Below are positions 1-7,516 of a DNA stretch of 9,607 bases, in pieces (position 1 is the stretch's first letter; every line of letters starts with the position of its first letter). The translations under genes were made by a program, and so were the position numbers. The notes beneath the pieces were generated by a model. It saw nothing but the letters and a program-made list of their open reading frames with translations, searched no databases and was not told the origin of the DNA. Source of the stretch: Acidobacteriaceae bacterium (GTDB lineage: Bacteria; Acidobacteriota; Terriglobia; Terriglobales; Acidobacteriaceae); NCBI GenBank assembly GCA_003165855.1, contig PMXH01000217.1, positions 1-9,607 of the forward strand, in the 5' to 3' direction.

Positions 1-1353
1 GAGTTTGACCTCGGTCATAACTGGGGCAGCGGCAATTATGAAACTACGGGATCTGTGGGTCCGCGCTTCATCTGGCGCACTGAGGGTGCGAACTACTTCT
101 TGCACACCCTGATCAGTCTGAACCGGGTGGCGGTGAGCGGCCTCAACGCAGGGAACGGAGTGGGAGCTATCCTGGGCGGCGGCATGGATCTGCCGATTAA
201 GAAGTGGCTCGCATTCCGCCTGTTTGAAGCTGACTACGTCTGGGCTCGGCACAACTATGCCGGTTTTGCCTCTTCAGACTTTCCCACCTTAGAGCGTCCC
301 TCTTTCGAGGGAGTTCGGCTGCGCACCGGCCTCGTTTTCAGTTGGGGTGGCGCGCCCGCGCTAGTACCGGCGGCGGCTTGCTCGGTGCAGCCGACCGAAG
401 TCCTGGTGGGTGAACCCATCACGGCGACGGTGACCGCCAGCAATTTCAATCCCAAGCACACGGTTACATACACCTGGAGCGGCAACGGAGGTCAGATTAC
501 CGGGAAGGACACGACCGCCCAGATCGACACCACCAACGCGGCTCCCGGCAGCTACACCGTTACCGCCCATGTGACCGACCCGAAAGCGAAGAGCAATAAC
601 GAAGCGAGCTGCTCGGCGAACTACACGGTAAAGGCGTTGCCGCCGAAGAACCCGCCCACAGTGTCTCTCTCCGCCAGCCCGTCGACCGTGCAGGCTGGTG
701 GGACCTCGAACCTGTCAGCCAGCTGCACCAGTCCGGATAGTGTTCCCGTCTCGGTCGGCGGTTGGACCGCCAGCGCTGGAACCGTATCGGGCAGCGGCAG
801 TTCGGCTACGCTGAACACCACCGGCACAGCGCCGGGTCCAATCACCGTCGGCGCTACCTGCACCGATTCGCGCGGTCTGACCGGCCAAGGCACGACGCAA
901 GTGACGGTCGAGAATCCTCCTCCGCCGCCACCGAAGGCAGCCAAGCTGAGCCAGTGCGACTTCCCCAACGAGAAGAAGCCCTGGCGCGTCGATAACACCT
1001 GCAAGGCCATCTTGGATGACGTAGCCAAGAACCTGCAGCAGAACCCCGACAACAAGCTGGTCATCGTCGGCAACGCCGAGCCAACAGAGAAACGCAAGAA
1101 TCTGGCGGGAGAACGTGCCGTCAATTCCAAGTTCTATCTGGCGCATGGCGAGGCCCAGCAGCAAATTGACCCCAGCCGCATCGAAGTGCGCACCGGCAGC
1201 GGTGGCACCAAGACGGCCGAGTATTGGATTGTGCCTCCGGGCGCGACCTTCGACTCGACCGGTACTCAATCCGTGGATGAATCCAAAGTGCCAAATGTTC
1301 CGGATCATCCTAAGCCGGGGGCTAAGAAGAAGGCTGCCATGAAAACGAACTGA
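1..1353 (+). CDS. Outer-membrane beta-barrel / Ig-like / OmpA-like C-terminal protein (5' partial)
   Basis: The frame is open from base 1, so the gene begins upstream of the window; the GTG at 55 is internal, and 450 codons are visible before TGA at 1351. The first ~115 residues alternate hydrophobic and polar and end in strands such as FRLFEADYVW and VRLRTGLVFSWG, typical of the last strands of an OmpA-type outer-membrane barrel. Two Ig/PKD-like beta domains follow (visible residues ~121-213 and ~219-305; TVTYTWSG and SYTVTAHVTD are characteristic strands). A run of six prolines (nt 916-933) leads into an OmpA-like domain (~317-425) with LDDVAKNLQQNPDNKLVIVG and the NLAGERA helix. Inferred role: an outer-membrane protein with a periplasmic domain that may contact peptidoglycan. 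The usual GHTD motif reads GNAE, which makes peptidoglycan binding uncertain. The gene ends just before a strong terminator. Confidence 0.85.
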   Translation, partial: EFDLGHNWGSGNYETTGSVGPRFIWRTEGANYFLHTLISLNRVAVSGLNAGNGVGAILGGGMDLPIKKWLAFRLFEADYVWARHNYAGFASSDFPTLERPSFEGVRLRTGLVFSWGGAPALVPAAACSVQPTEVLVGEPITATVTASNFNPKHTVTYTWSGNGGQITGKDTTAQIDTTNAAPGSYTVTAHVTDPKAKSNNEASCSANYTVKALPPKNPPTVSLSASPSTVQAGGTSNLSASCTSPDSVPVSVGGWTASAGTVSGSGSSATLNTTGTAPGPITVGATCTDSRGLTGQGTTQVTVENPPPPPPKAAKLSQCDFPNEKKPWRVDNTCKAILDDVAKNLQQNPDNKLVIVGNAEPTEKRKNLAGERAVNSKFYLAHGEAQQQIDPSRIEVRTGSGGTKTAEYWIVPPGATFDSTGTQSVDESKVPNVPDHPKPGAKKKAAMKTN

Positions 1354-1372
1354 TTTCGGCAGCGGAGTCAAA

Positions 1373-1406
1373 GGGCCGGTCGGCGATGTCGACCGGCCCG
1401 TTTTTT
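1373..1406 (+). terminator. Rho-independent terminator after the OmpA-like gene
   Basis: A perfect 10-bp GC-rich stem, GGGCCGGTCG (1373-1382) with CGACCGGCCC (1390-1399), encloses a 7-base loop. One G and then six T (1401-1406) follow. It lies 20 bases after the stop codon and separates the first gene from the propeller gene. Confidence 0.95.
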
Positions 1407-1494
1407 GTCGTGTCCTTCAGTAACTTGCTGTGGCTGGGTTACCCTGTCAGTCTGGGTGCGCATCCAACTTTCTCCGCTTGGGGACGAGACATTT

Positions 1495-3489
1495 ATGAAA
1501 TCTGCTTGGCTTAAGTTGCTGATGATGTTGATGTTAGCTTCGACGGCTGCGTTTGCGGCGGGAAATCGTCAATGGACGGTTCTGGGTCCGGATGGAGGCG
1601 ACGTCCGCAGCTTGGCTTATGATCCGCACAATCCAAGTCGCGTTTTCCTGGGTACCAGCACAGGCGTGATTTTTGTCTCTGAGGATGGCGGCCATAACTG
1701 GTCGAGATTTGCCAAACTCGGCGCCGGCGACGATTACGTTCTCGATCACATTGCCATCGATCCGCAAAGCTCCAAGACCATATATGTTTCCGCCTGGAGC
1801 GTGCAGGATCAGAGTGCTGGTGATATTTTCCGCACTCACAATGGCGGCAAAGATTGGGAAGCTCTGCCGGCTATGCATGGCAAGTCGGTGCGCGCCATGG
1901 CGCTTTCGGCTTCCGACACCAAGGTTGTGGTTGCCGGCGCACTCGATGGCGCTTACCGCAGCACTGACGGAGGCGACACTTGGCGGCGGATTTCCCCCAA
2001 TGACGGTATCGTCAAGAACATCGAATCCATCGCGGTTGACCCCAAAGATTCCAACGTGATCTATGCCGGTACCTGGCACCTTGCATGGAAGACCAGCGAC
2101 GGCGCCACCTGGCAGCACATCAACAAGGGCATGATCGACGATTCCGACGTCTTCTCGATCATCGTCAGCTCCGCCAATCCTTCGGAAGTCTTCGCCAGCG
2201 CCTGCTCGGGCATCTATAAGAGCGTCAGCGGCGGCGACCTGTTCGAAAAGATCAAGGGCATTCCATTCACCGCTCGGCGTACCCGCGTGCTCAAACAGGA
2301 TCCCAGCAATCCCGCCATCGTCTATGCCGGAACCACCGAGGGTTTGTGGAAGACCGTCGACGAAGGTAAGAACTGGAAGCGCATGACCAATCCTGAAGTC
2401 GTGGTCAATGATGTGCTCATCGATCCGCGTAACTCGCAACGCGTGCTGCTCGCGACCGACCGCAGCGGCGTGCTGGCCAGCGACGACTCCGCCGCCACCT
2501 TCACCACTTCCAACCATGGATATACCCATCGTTACGTTAGCGCCATCCTCGCCGACAGCTCGGAACCCAGCACGCTTTACATCGGCGTGGTGAACGACCG
2601 CGAATTCGGCGGCGTGTTCTCCACTCACGATGCCGGGCAGAGCTGGCAGCAGAAAAGCTCAGGCTTGGACGGGCGGGATGTCTTCACCCTGAAGCAGGCC
2701 AGCAACGGCAGCTTGATCGCTGGAACCAATCGTGGCGTGTTTGAACTCGTCAAAGGCAGCGCGGCTTGGCAGCCAATCAATAACATTGAATTACAGAAGA
2801 CAGTGTCGCGAACCGTGAAGCTAAAGAGCGGCAAGACGAAGGTTGTCTCTTCCACAACCAGTACCCACGCTGTGCTGGAAGGCCGCGTCAATGATGCCGA
2901 CCTCGGACCGAGCCGCTGGTTTGCGGCGACTTCCGCCGGACTGTTCACCAGCAAGGATCAAGGCAAGGTCTGGATGGGCGGCCCTGTCGCCGGCGAGAAA
3001 GACTTCGTTTCGGTGCAGGCTCAGGGCGACCTGGTGGTGGCTGCAACCCGCTCCAGCGTCCTGGTTTCTCAGGATGCCGGGACGGCCTGGCAGCCTGCCG
3101 CGCTGGCGTCGTATCCCATCAACATTCGCAGCGTAACCGTCGCGCCCGAGGGCCTGATCTTCGTGGCGACTCGCGAAGGCGCTTTCCGCAGCGTGGATTC
3201 CGGTCAGAACTGGAAGCACGTCGTGGCTGGCTTGCCCGATAAGGACATCACCTCCGTGGCCTATGACGGTAGCCGTAAACGTCTGCTCGCGACCAGCGGC
3301 CAGACCGGCGTCGTGTTCGAGAGCACCGATGGCGGCAGCACCTGGCAGCGTGGACCGGATTCCGGTTTCCCGTTGCGCCGCATCAGTGTGGTGCACGGGC
3401 ACTATGTCGCGGCAACGCCCTTCGACGGTGTAATCGCTCAGCCGGATAACGAACCGCAGAGCGCCAACGCCGGCGGTGGATCCAAATAG
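1495..3489 (+). CDS. Secreted Asp-box (BNR/Ycf48/sortilin-like) beta-propeller protein
   Basis: Predicted 664 residues. ATG 1495 is chosen because it opens a classical signal peptide: MKSAWLK, a hydrophobic core LLMMLMLAS, and a cleavage site near AFA/AG at residues 19-23. An in-frame TTG at 1405 lies inside the upstream terminator's T-run and would bury the signal. SD support is modest (GGGGACGAG). The mature protein is built from Asp-box repeats of the type S-x-D-x-G-x-x-W. I count about twelve, from SEDGGHNW (residue 62) to STDGGSTW (residue 610), some degenerate (SVSGGDLF, SDDSAATF). Each is preceded by a strand such as VIYAGT or VFLGTS. Such repeats occur in sortilin/Vps10, Ycf48-like and sialidase-type propellers. 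No sialidase catalytic set or second domain is recognised, so the likely role is a periplasmic or extracellular binding scaffold. A Lys/Thr/Ser-rich stretch around nt 2800-2890 interrupts the blades. The ligand is unknown. Confidence 0.9.
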   Translation: MKSAWLKLLMMLMLASTAAFAAGNRQWTVLGPDGGDVRSLAYDPHNPSRVFLGTSTGVIFVSEDGGHNWSRFAKLGAGDDYVLDHIAIDPQSSKTIYVSAWSVQDQSAGDIFRTHNGGKDWEALPAMHGKSVRAMALSASDTKVVVAGALDGAYRSTDGGDTWRRISPNDGIVKNIESIAVDPKDSNVIYAGTWHLAWKTSDGATWQHINKGMIDDSDVFSIIVSSANPSEVFASACSGIYKSVSGGDLFEKIKGIPFTARRTRVLKQDPSNPAIVYAGTTEGLWKTVDEGKNWKRMTNPEVVVNDVLIDPRNSQRVLLATDRSGVLASDDSAATFTTSNHGYTHRYVSAILADSSEPSTLYIGVVNDREFGGVFSTHDAGQSWQQKSSGLDGRDVFTLKQASNGSLIAGTNRGVFELVKGSAAWQPINNIELQKTVSRTVKLKSGKTKVVSSTTSTHAVLEGRVNDADLGPSRWFAATSAGLFTSKDQGKVWMGGPVAGEKDFVSVQAQGDLVVAATRSSVLVSQDAGTAWQPAALASYPINIRSVTVAPEGLIFVATREGAFRSVDSGQNWKHVVAGLPDKDITSVAYDGSRKRLLATSGQTGVVFESTDGGSTWQRGPDSGFPLRRISVVHGHYVAATPFDGVIAQPDNEPQSANAGGGSK

Positions 3490-3514
3490 TTTTCCCCTCG
3501 ATCGAAACAAACTT

Positions 3515-3550
3515 CGCGGAGAGCGCCGACGCTCTCCGCGATTTGCTTTT
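3515..3550 (+). terminator. Rho-independent terminator after the propeller gene
   Basis: A perfect 11-bp stem, CGCGGAGAGCG (3515-3525) with CGCTCTCCGCG (3530-3540), has a 4-base loop and is followed by the T-rich ATTTGCTTTT. It sits 25 bases after the TAG stop and isolates the propeller gene from the lipoprotein gene. Confidence 0.92.
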
Positions 3551-3708
3551 ACAGCAGGAAGGACTGGCCCCGGTTCTGTGAACATCCCGACCGCGAACAG
3601 GCAACTTCTACACGGCCGAATGTCCACGAGTTCGTATGTGCTTGATTCGCCTAGCTCTGATCTGGTACTTCATTTGCCACTTACTTATTCCCAGAAAATC
3701 GGGCGACC

Positions 3709-4455
3709 ATGCATACGATGGCCACACTTCGAAGCAGCATAGGGCTCGGGTCTGCCTGGGTCCTGCTTTGTCTTGCGATGGGCCTCGTCCAGGGATGCGG
3801 TCGTCCCAACGCTTTCCATCGCACCCAGACGGGCGCAAGTTCGCCATCGAGTGATAGCGATCAAAGGCTCCCATTCCATCAGAATCCCGATCGCGCGTCG
3901 GAAACCGACGCCGCACGACCTGCGATTCCGCCTGATCAGCAGCGGGACAGCGGTACGCCCTTTCGCTCACCCGTGCGCGGCCGCAGCCTTCCGGCCGGGA
4001 TACTTATCACTGTACGAATGGAGAGTTCACTTTCTACCGTACACGTGAGTGCGGGCGACCCATTCACGGCTTCGGTCGCCGGACCTCTCACGATTGATGG
4101 AGATACGCTCGTCGAACGTGGCACTCCGGTCAGCGGACGAGTCGAGTCTGCCGAAGGCCCCACGGATCGTCCCGGCCTCAGTCCCGATCCGGGATACGTG
4201 CGCCTGACCTTGAGCACAATCACCGTCGATGGCAGGCCGCTCGTGGTTCAGACCTCCAGCCTGTTTGCCCGGGGAACATTCCGGTCGAGCGCGCGCGGCG
4301 AGGCCCGGCTCGCCGACCCTAAATCCGATGCATGTTCGAGCGGCTTTTGCGTCCAGAAAGGACGCCGTCTCACTTTCCGCCTCACCGCTCCCGTCACCCT
4401 CACCGATCACAACTCAGTCGCCAAACGTGAATTTCCCAGTCCCGCCAAAGAATAA
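3709..4455 (+). CDS. Predicted lipoprotein of unknown function
   Basis: 248 residues from ATG 3709; ATG 3718 would give an equally good signal peptide, and only a weak GGGCGA precedes the first. The N-terminus has an Arg-containing n-region, a hydrophobic core SAWVLLCLAMGL, and VQGC with Cys30. That is a plausible but imperfect lipobox, since Gln at -2 is unusual. Residues ~31-93 are a polar, Pro/Arg/Ser-rich linker. Residues ~94-195 form a beta-rich domain: LPAGILITVRMESSL, AGDPFTASV, LVERGTPVSGRV, YVRLTLSTITVDGRPLVVQTSS. A second segment near the C-terminus, VQKGRRLTFRLTAPVTL, resembles the first strand pair, suggesting an internal repeat. C209 and C214 (CSSGFC) could form a disulphide. From memory, proteins of this style are common in Acidobacteriota; the 'GTxLTVRL ... 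P-x-G-x-x-v-x-G' layout also recalls VirB10/TrbI-type beta domains. No function is assigned. Confidence 0.8.
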   Translation: MHTMATLRSSIGLGSAWVLLCLAMGLVQGCGRPNAFHRTQTGASSPSSDSDQRLPFHQNPDRASETDAARPAIPPDQQRDSGTPFRSPVRGRSLPAGILITVRMESSLSTVHVSAGDPFTASVAGPLTIDGDTLVERGTPVSGRVESAEGPTDRPGLSPDPGYVRLTLSTITVDGRPLVVQTSSLFARGTFRSSARGEARLADPKSDACSSGFCVQKGRRLTFRLTAPVTLTDHNSVAKREFPSPAKE

Positions 4456-4776
4456 CTTGCCGTCTTCCTCCCTGGATCTCCCCAGATCAAGTCCTTTCCG
4501 ATGCTTATTATTTGTCCCTATGTTTAACAATCCAAAACTCTTATTGCGTTTTCCACAGAATTGTTCCGGACCTGAGTGACGTCTGCCCTTCGCAGTGTCA
4601 CTTTGGGCCTCCTATAGTGGGACTCGTAGTGAGGGAAGAGAAGAGTGTGAGGGCGAGATAGCAGAGCGGATTGTCGGTACCGTCGATCCACGCACGTACC
4701 GTTTCGGGAACACCGAGGTATCAGACAGCCCATCTCGTTGTTCCTTTCGGGACTCCTCCCACGGCAAAGTATCAGC
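4456..4776. other. Intergenic region upstream of the two-component operon
   Basis: 321 bases without a convincing gene. The left part (about 4500-4560) is locally AT-richer than the surroundings (TTATTATTTG, GTTTAACAAT). The middle holds the possible promoter at 4589-4618. A purine tract follows at 4631-4670 (34 of 40 bases are A or G), and then two GTACCGT copies (4677-4683, 4696-4702). The first copy overlaps the 8-bp palindrome CGGTACCG. No strong intrinsic terminator is visible after the lipoprotein stop; only a short GATCT/AGATC hairpin without a T-run is seen. Confidence 0.6.
4589..4618 (+). promoter_or_regulatory. Possible sigma-70-type promoter for the kinase/regulator operon
   Basis: TTCGCA (4589-4594, 4 of 6 to TTGACA), an 18-base spacer and TATAGT (4613-4618, 5 of 6 to TATAAT). 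It would leave a leader of about 150 bases before ATG 4777. The -10 box is good and the -35 box is weak. It is the best candidate I see in this region. Confidence 0.4.
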
Positions 4777-6012
4777 ATGAGCACCGCAACTCCATTTCCG
4801 TTTTCAGAGCATTCGGGAGCTGGGAACCGAAGGGTGGATTTCCGTTCCTTCTTCGAACACGCTCCCGTCGCCGCAGCTCGCTGCGACTCGCAAGGAGTGA
4901 TTGTCGAGATGAATCCCGCCTTCGAGCAAGCGCTGCGGCCCCACCTGAATGGCAAGCGCTCGTTGCGGCTCCACGATTTGATCCCTCCGCAAGACCACGG
5001 CACCATCGAGCCGCTGGTGCGGGATCTGCTGGAGGCGTCGCGCGATAGCATCCGCCTCCAGGGAAAAAACGCAATGCACGGACTGGCCACCACCAACTGG
5101 ACAGTATGGCGTCTGCCCTGCTCCCCCGGCGAGCCAACCCACGCTTTGCTTATCGCCGAGCCCAACGGCGGCACTGCTCCCGCCGAGGACAACTTGATCC
5201 AATCTCAGCGATGGGAAGCGGTCGGCCGCCTGGCGGGAGGTGTGGTGCATGACTTCAACAACCTGCTGACCGGCGTCATGCTTTATTGCGATCTGCTGCT
5301 CTCCTCGCTGGATCCCCGGGACCGCAGGCGCAGGTATGCCGACGAGATTCGCGCCGCCATCGTGCAGGCCAGCGGACTGGTGCAGCAGTTACTCGTCTTC
5401 GCCCGGCCGCAAGCCGCACAGGCTCGCGCCCTCTGCCTCAACCAAATTGCCGCAGCCATGCAGGATCTGCTCACCCGCCTCATCGGCGAGAACATCGTGC
5501 TCGAGCTGCATCTCGATCCAAACTTGGGTCTGGTCAAGATCGACCAGGCACAAGCCCAGCAGATCTTCCTCAATCTTGTGCTCAACGCCCGCGACGCCTT
5601 GCCCGCCGGCGGTCGCATCATAGTCGAGACCCGCAACTGCGAGTTTCAGACCGTTACCGGACCGATGCCGGCGCAGCGCGGAGCCGTCGCCTTTCCTTGC
5701 GTCCTCCTGATGGTCAGCGACAACGGTCGCGGCATGGACGCGAAAACCCGCCAACGTCTCTTCGAACCTTTTTTTACCACCAAGAGCTCCGGCAAAGGTA
5801 CCGGCCTGGGATTGACCACCGTCCGCAGCATCGTCACCACCAATCGCGGACTGATCCACCTCGAAAGCGAACCAGGCTGCGGAACGCGTGTCATGGTCTT
5901 GCTCCCCCGCGCATCCCAGCACACCGATCCAGAGTTTCTGGATACAGCCAGTCCGCATTCGGAACCCTCGCCAACACCGTTTCAGGAACTCAAGAAGGAA
6001 TCACTCTTATGA
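4777..6012 (+). CDS. Soluble PAS-domain sensor histidine kinase (NtrB-like)
   Basis: 411 residues, no transmembrane segment, so cytoplasmic. Residues ~20-130 form a PAS-like sensor domain (FFEHAPVAAARCDSQGVIVEMNPAFEQAL). The DHp region has AGGVVHDFNN with the phospho-accepting His158. The ATPase domain is complete: N box NLVLNARDAL (N270), G1 box DNGRGM (315-320), F box FEPFFTT (329-335), G2 box GKGTGLGL (339-346). The HDFNN form of the H box is typical of kinases paired with NtrC-class regulators. Start: ATG 4777 has no clear Shine-Dalgarno. An in-frame TTG at 4738 would add 13 residues and also lacks one. The stop overlaps the next gene's start (ATGA, 6009-6012), so kinase and regulator are almost certainly co-translated and cognate. 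It should autophosphorylate on His158 and pass phosphate to Asp71 of the regulator. The signal sensed is unknown; no haem or flavin motif is obvious. Confidence 0.95.
   Translation: MSTATPFPFSEHSGAGNRRVDFRSFFEHAPVAAARCDSQGVIVEMNPAFEQALRPHLNGKRSLRLHDLIPPQDHGTIEPLVRDLLEASRDSIRLQGKNAMHGLATTNWTVWRLPCSPGEPTHALLIAEPNGGTAPAEDNLIQSQRWEAVGRLAGGVVHDFNNLLTGVMLYCDLLLSSLDPRDRRRRYADEIRAAIVQASGLVQQLLVFARPQAAQARALCLNQIAAAMQDLLTRLIGENIVLELHLDPNLGLVKIDQAQAQQIFLNLVLNARDALPAGGRIIVETRNCEFQTVTGPMPAQRGAVAFPCVLLMVSDNGRGMDAKTRQRLFEPFFTTKSSGKGTGLGLTTVRSIVTTNRGLIHLESEPGCGTRVMVLLPRASQHTDPEFLDTASPHSEPSPTPFQELKKESLL
5995..6000 (+). promoter_or_regulatory. Shine-Dalgarno that sets the response-regulator start
   Basis: AAGGAA ends 8 bases before ATG 6009. 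It supports this start over the open frame that continues upstream inside the kinase gene, and with the ATGA overlap it indicates translational coupling. Confidence 0.85.
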
Positions 6013-7424
6013 CGTCAGCCGCTGTAGCTCCCGCTCTCCCTACTCAACAGATTCTGGCCGCCAACTTTCTGAACCTCCTCATCGTCGACGACGAGCGATC
6101 GATCCGCGACGCATGCCGCGAGGTCGCCTTGTCCCTCGGTTTCATGGCCCACGTGGCCGATTCCGCCGAGCACGCCTATCGCCTGTTGCAATCTCAAACC
6201 ATCGACGCCATTCTGCTCGATCTGCGACTGCCTGGGGCTGGCGGCTTGGAGGCCCTCCGCCGCATCAAGGCCCAGCATCCCGATGCTCTCGTCATCGTGG
6301 TGACCGGCTACGGCACCGTGCAATCGGCGGTGCAGGCTATGAAGAACGGCGCTTACGAATACGTCACCAAGCCCTTCAGCGCCGACGAACTCAGGCTTTT
6401 GTTGGAGCGCGTGTCCAACCATCTCAAACGCAAAACTGAAAACCGCATGCTGCGCGAGAAGCTCAAGTCTAAGCAAGGTTACGGAGGCCTTGTCGGTCGC
6501 GCTCCCGAGATGGAAAAGCTCTACCGCATCATTGCTAAGGCCGCCAACAGTTCCCACCCTGTGCTGGTTCTCGGAGAGAGCGGCACCGGCAAGGAAATGG
6601 TCGCCCGTTCCATCCATTACTCTGGACCATTCCGCGACAAGCCGTTCATTCCCGTCGACTGCGGCTCGCTCGTGCCCACGCTGATTGAAAGCGAACTGTT
6701 CGGCTACGTCCGAGGCGCCTTCACCGGCGCCAATCAAGCCAAGGACGGGCTGCTGGCCATCGCCGACGGCGGAACCGTATTCCTCGACGAAGTTGGTGAG
6801 CTTCCTGTCGACCTCCAGTCCAAACTTCTGCGCGCCATTCAGGAGAAGGAGATTCGCCCCGTGGGCAGCACCCGACGCATTCCCATCAATGTCCGCATCC
6901 TGGCCGCCACGAACCGCGACCTGGAGCAGGCGGTCACCGAAGGCGCTTTCCGCCGTGACCTCTATTTCCGCCTCAACGTTCTCAGTCTGCGCATTCCGCC
7001 CCTGCGCGAACGGCGAGAGGATATCCCTCTGCTCATCGCCCATTTCATGGAGCGCACCTCCCGCGCCTCGGGACTGGAAAAAACGCTTACCGACGACGCC
7101 GTCAAAGCCATGCTGGCCTATGACTGGCCGGGCAACGTTCGCGAACTGGAAAACTGTTTGGAGCGTACCTGCGCCTTTACCAGCGGACCCCTGATTCATG
7201 TGTCCGACTTGCCTGCCGCCATTGCCGGCGCACACGTCGCGGCCCCCGCCAACGGCAATGGACACAGCCAGAGCCGGATCGTCCCTATGGCGGAACTGGA
7301 AAGGCAGACCATCCTGAGCGCCATCGCGGAACTCAACGGCGACAAGTTGCAGGCCGCCCGCCTGCTCGGCATCGGCAAGACAACTCTATACCGCAAGCTC
7401 AAGGATTACGCGGCGCAGGTCTAA
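6009..7424 (+). CDS. NtrC-family sigma-54-dependent response regulator
   Basis: 471 residues. Receiver domain ~20-135: acidic pair D27/D28, phospho-acceptor Asp71 (DAILLDLRLP), T99 and K121 (EYVTKPF), all conserved. AAA+ domain ~158-390: Walker A GESGTGKE (189-196), the sigma-54-contacting loop GAFTGA (236-241, intact), Walker B GGTVFLDE (254-261), the arginine-finger region FRRDLYFRLN (314-323), and WPGNVRELEN. The C-terminal ~45 residues (427-471) are a Fis-type helix-turn-helix (NGDKLQAARLLGIGKTTLYRKL). Length and domain order are standard for NtrC/AtoC/ZraR-type activators. Phosphorylation by the upstream kinase should drive oligomerisation and ATP-dependent opening of sigma-54 promoters. 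The start overlaps the kinase stop and has AAGGAA 8 bases upstream. Target genes cannot be read from the protein. No named orthologue is claimed, because this family has many paralogues. Confidence 0.97.
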   Translation: MTSAAVAPALPTQQILAANFLNLLIVDDERSIRDACREVALSLGFMAHVADSAEHAYRLLQSQTIDAILLDLRLPGAGGLEALRRIKAQHPDALVIVVTGYGTVQSAVQAMKNGAYEYVTKPFSADELRLLLERVSNHLKRKTENRMLREKLKSKQGYGGLVGRAPEMEKLYRIIAKAANSSHPVLVLGESGTGKEMVARSIHYSGPFRDKPFIPVDCGSLVPTLIESELFGYVRGAFTGANQAKDGLLAIADGGTVFLDEVGELPVDLQSKLLRAIQEKEIRPVGSTRRIPINVRILAATNRDLEQAVTEGAFRRDLYFRLNVLSLRIPPLRERREDIPLLIAHFMERTSRASGLEKTLTDDAVKAMLAYDWPGNVRELENCLERTCAFTSGPLIHVSDLPAAIAGAHVAAPANGNGHSQSRIVPMAELERQTILSAIAELNGDKLQAARLLGIGKTTLYRKLKDYAAQV

Positions 7425-7433
7425 AAGGCAAAA

Positions 7434-7516
7434 GGCAGTTCTCAGTTCCCAGTCTGACCCAAGATGGTCTTACTGAGAACTTAGAACTGGGAACTGCCGT
7501 GGGAACTCAGAACTGC
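7434..7516. repeat. Nested inverted repeat of CAGTTC/GAACTG units
   Basis: The left arm (7434-7453) is built from GGCAGTTC and AGTTCCCAGT plus an overlapping AGTTCTCAGT. The right arm has ACTGAGAACT (7472-7481), ACTGGGAACT (7486-7495) and GAACTGCC (7491-7498). A further diverged GGGAACTCAGAACTGC lies at 7501-7516. At least two mutually exclusive hairpins with perfect 10-bp stems are possible: 7437-7446 with 7472-7481, and 7444-7453 with 7486-7495. No T-run follows, so it is not a standard intrinsic terminator. It begins 10 bases after the regulator's stop and looks like a dispersed intergenic repeat. Confidence 0.8.

Noticed and set aside
1405..1494. In-frame TTG start at 1405 for the propeller gene
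   Set aside because: It lies inside the T-run of the upstream terminator and adds 30 residues ahead of a clean signal peptide that begins at ATG 1495.
1505..1520. TGGCTTAAGTTGCT as a sigma-54 -24/-12 element
   Set aside because: Spacing between TGGC and TTGC is two bases too short and it lies inside the signal-peptide codons.
1534..2628. 364-codon antisense open frame opposite the propeller gene
   Set aside because: Its apparent repeats are antisense images of the Asp-box repeats; there is no signal, motif or ribosome site.
3642..3671. TTGATT ... TACTTC as a promoter for the lipoprotein gene
   Set aside because: The -35 box is fair but the -10 box shares only TA with the consensus.
3619..3741. 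Small open frame beginning ATG 3619 that overlaps the lipoprotein start
   Set aside because: It has no Shine-Dalgarno or recognisable sequence, and it overlaps the better-supported lipoprotein signal peptide.
5286..6008. Upstream extension of the response-regulator frame through the kinase gene
   Set aside because: The extension is Arg/Ser/Pro-rich shadow translation of the kinase; the receiver fold, AAGGAA and the ATGA overlap all place the start at 6009.
6015..7265. 416-codon antisense open frame opposite the NtrC regulator
   Set aside because: It shows no recognisable motif and is explained by GC-biased third positions of the strongly supported sense gene.
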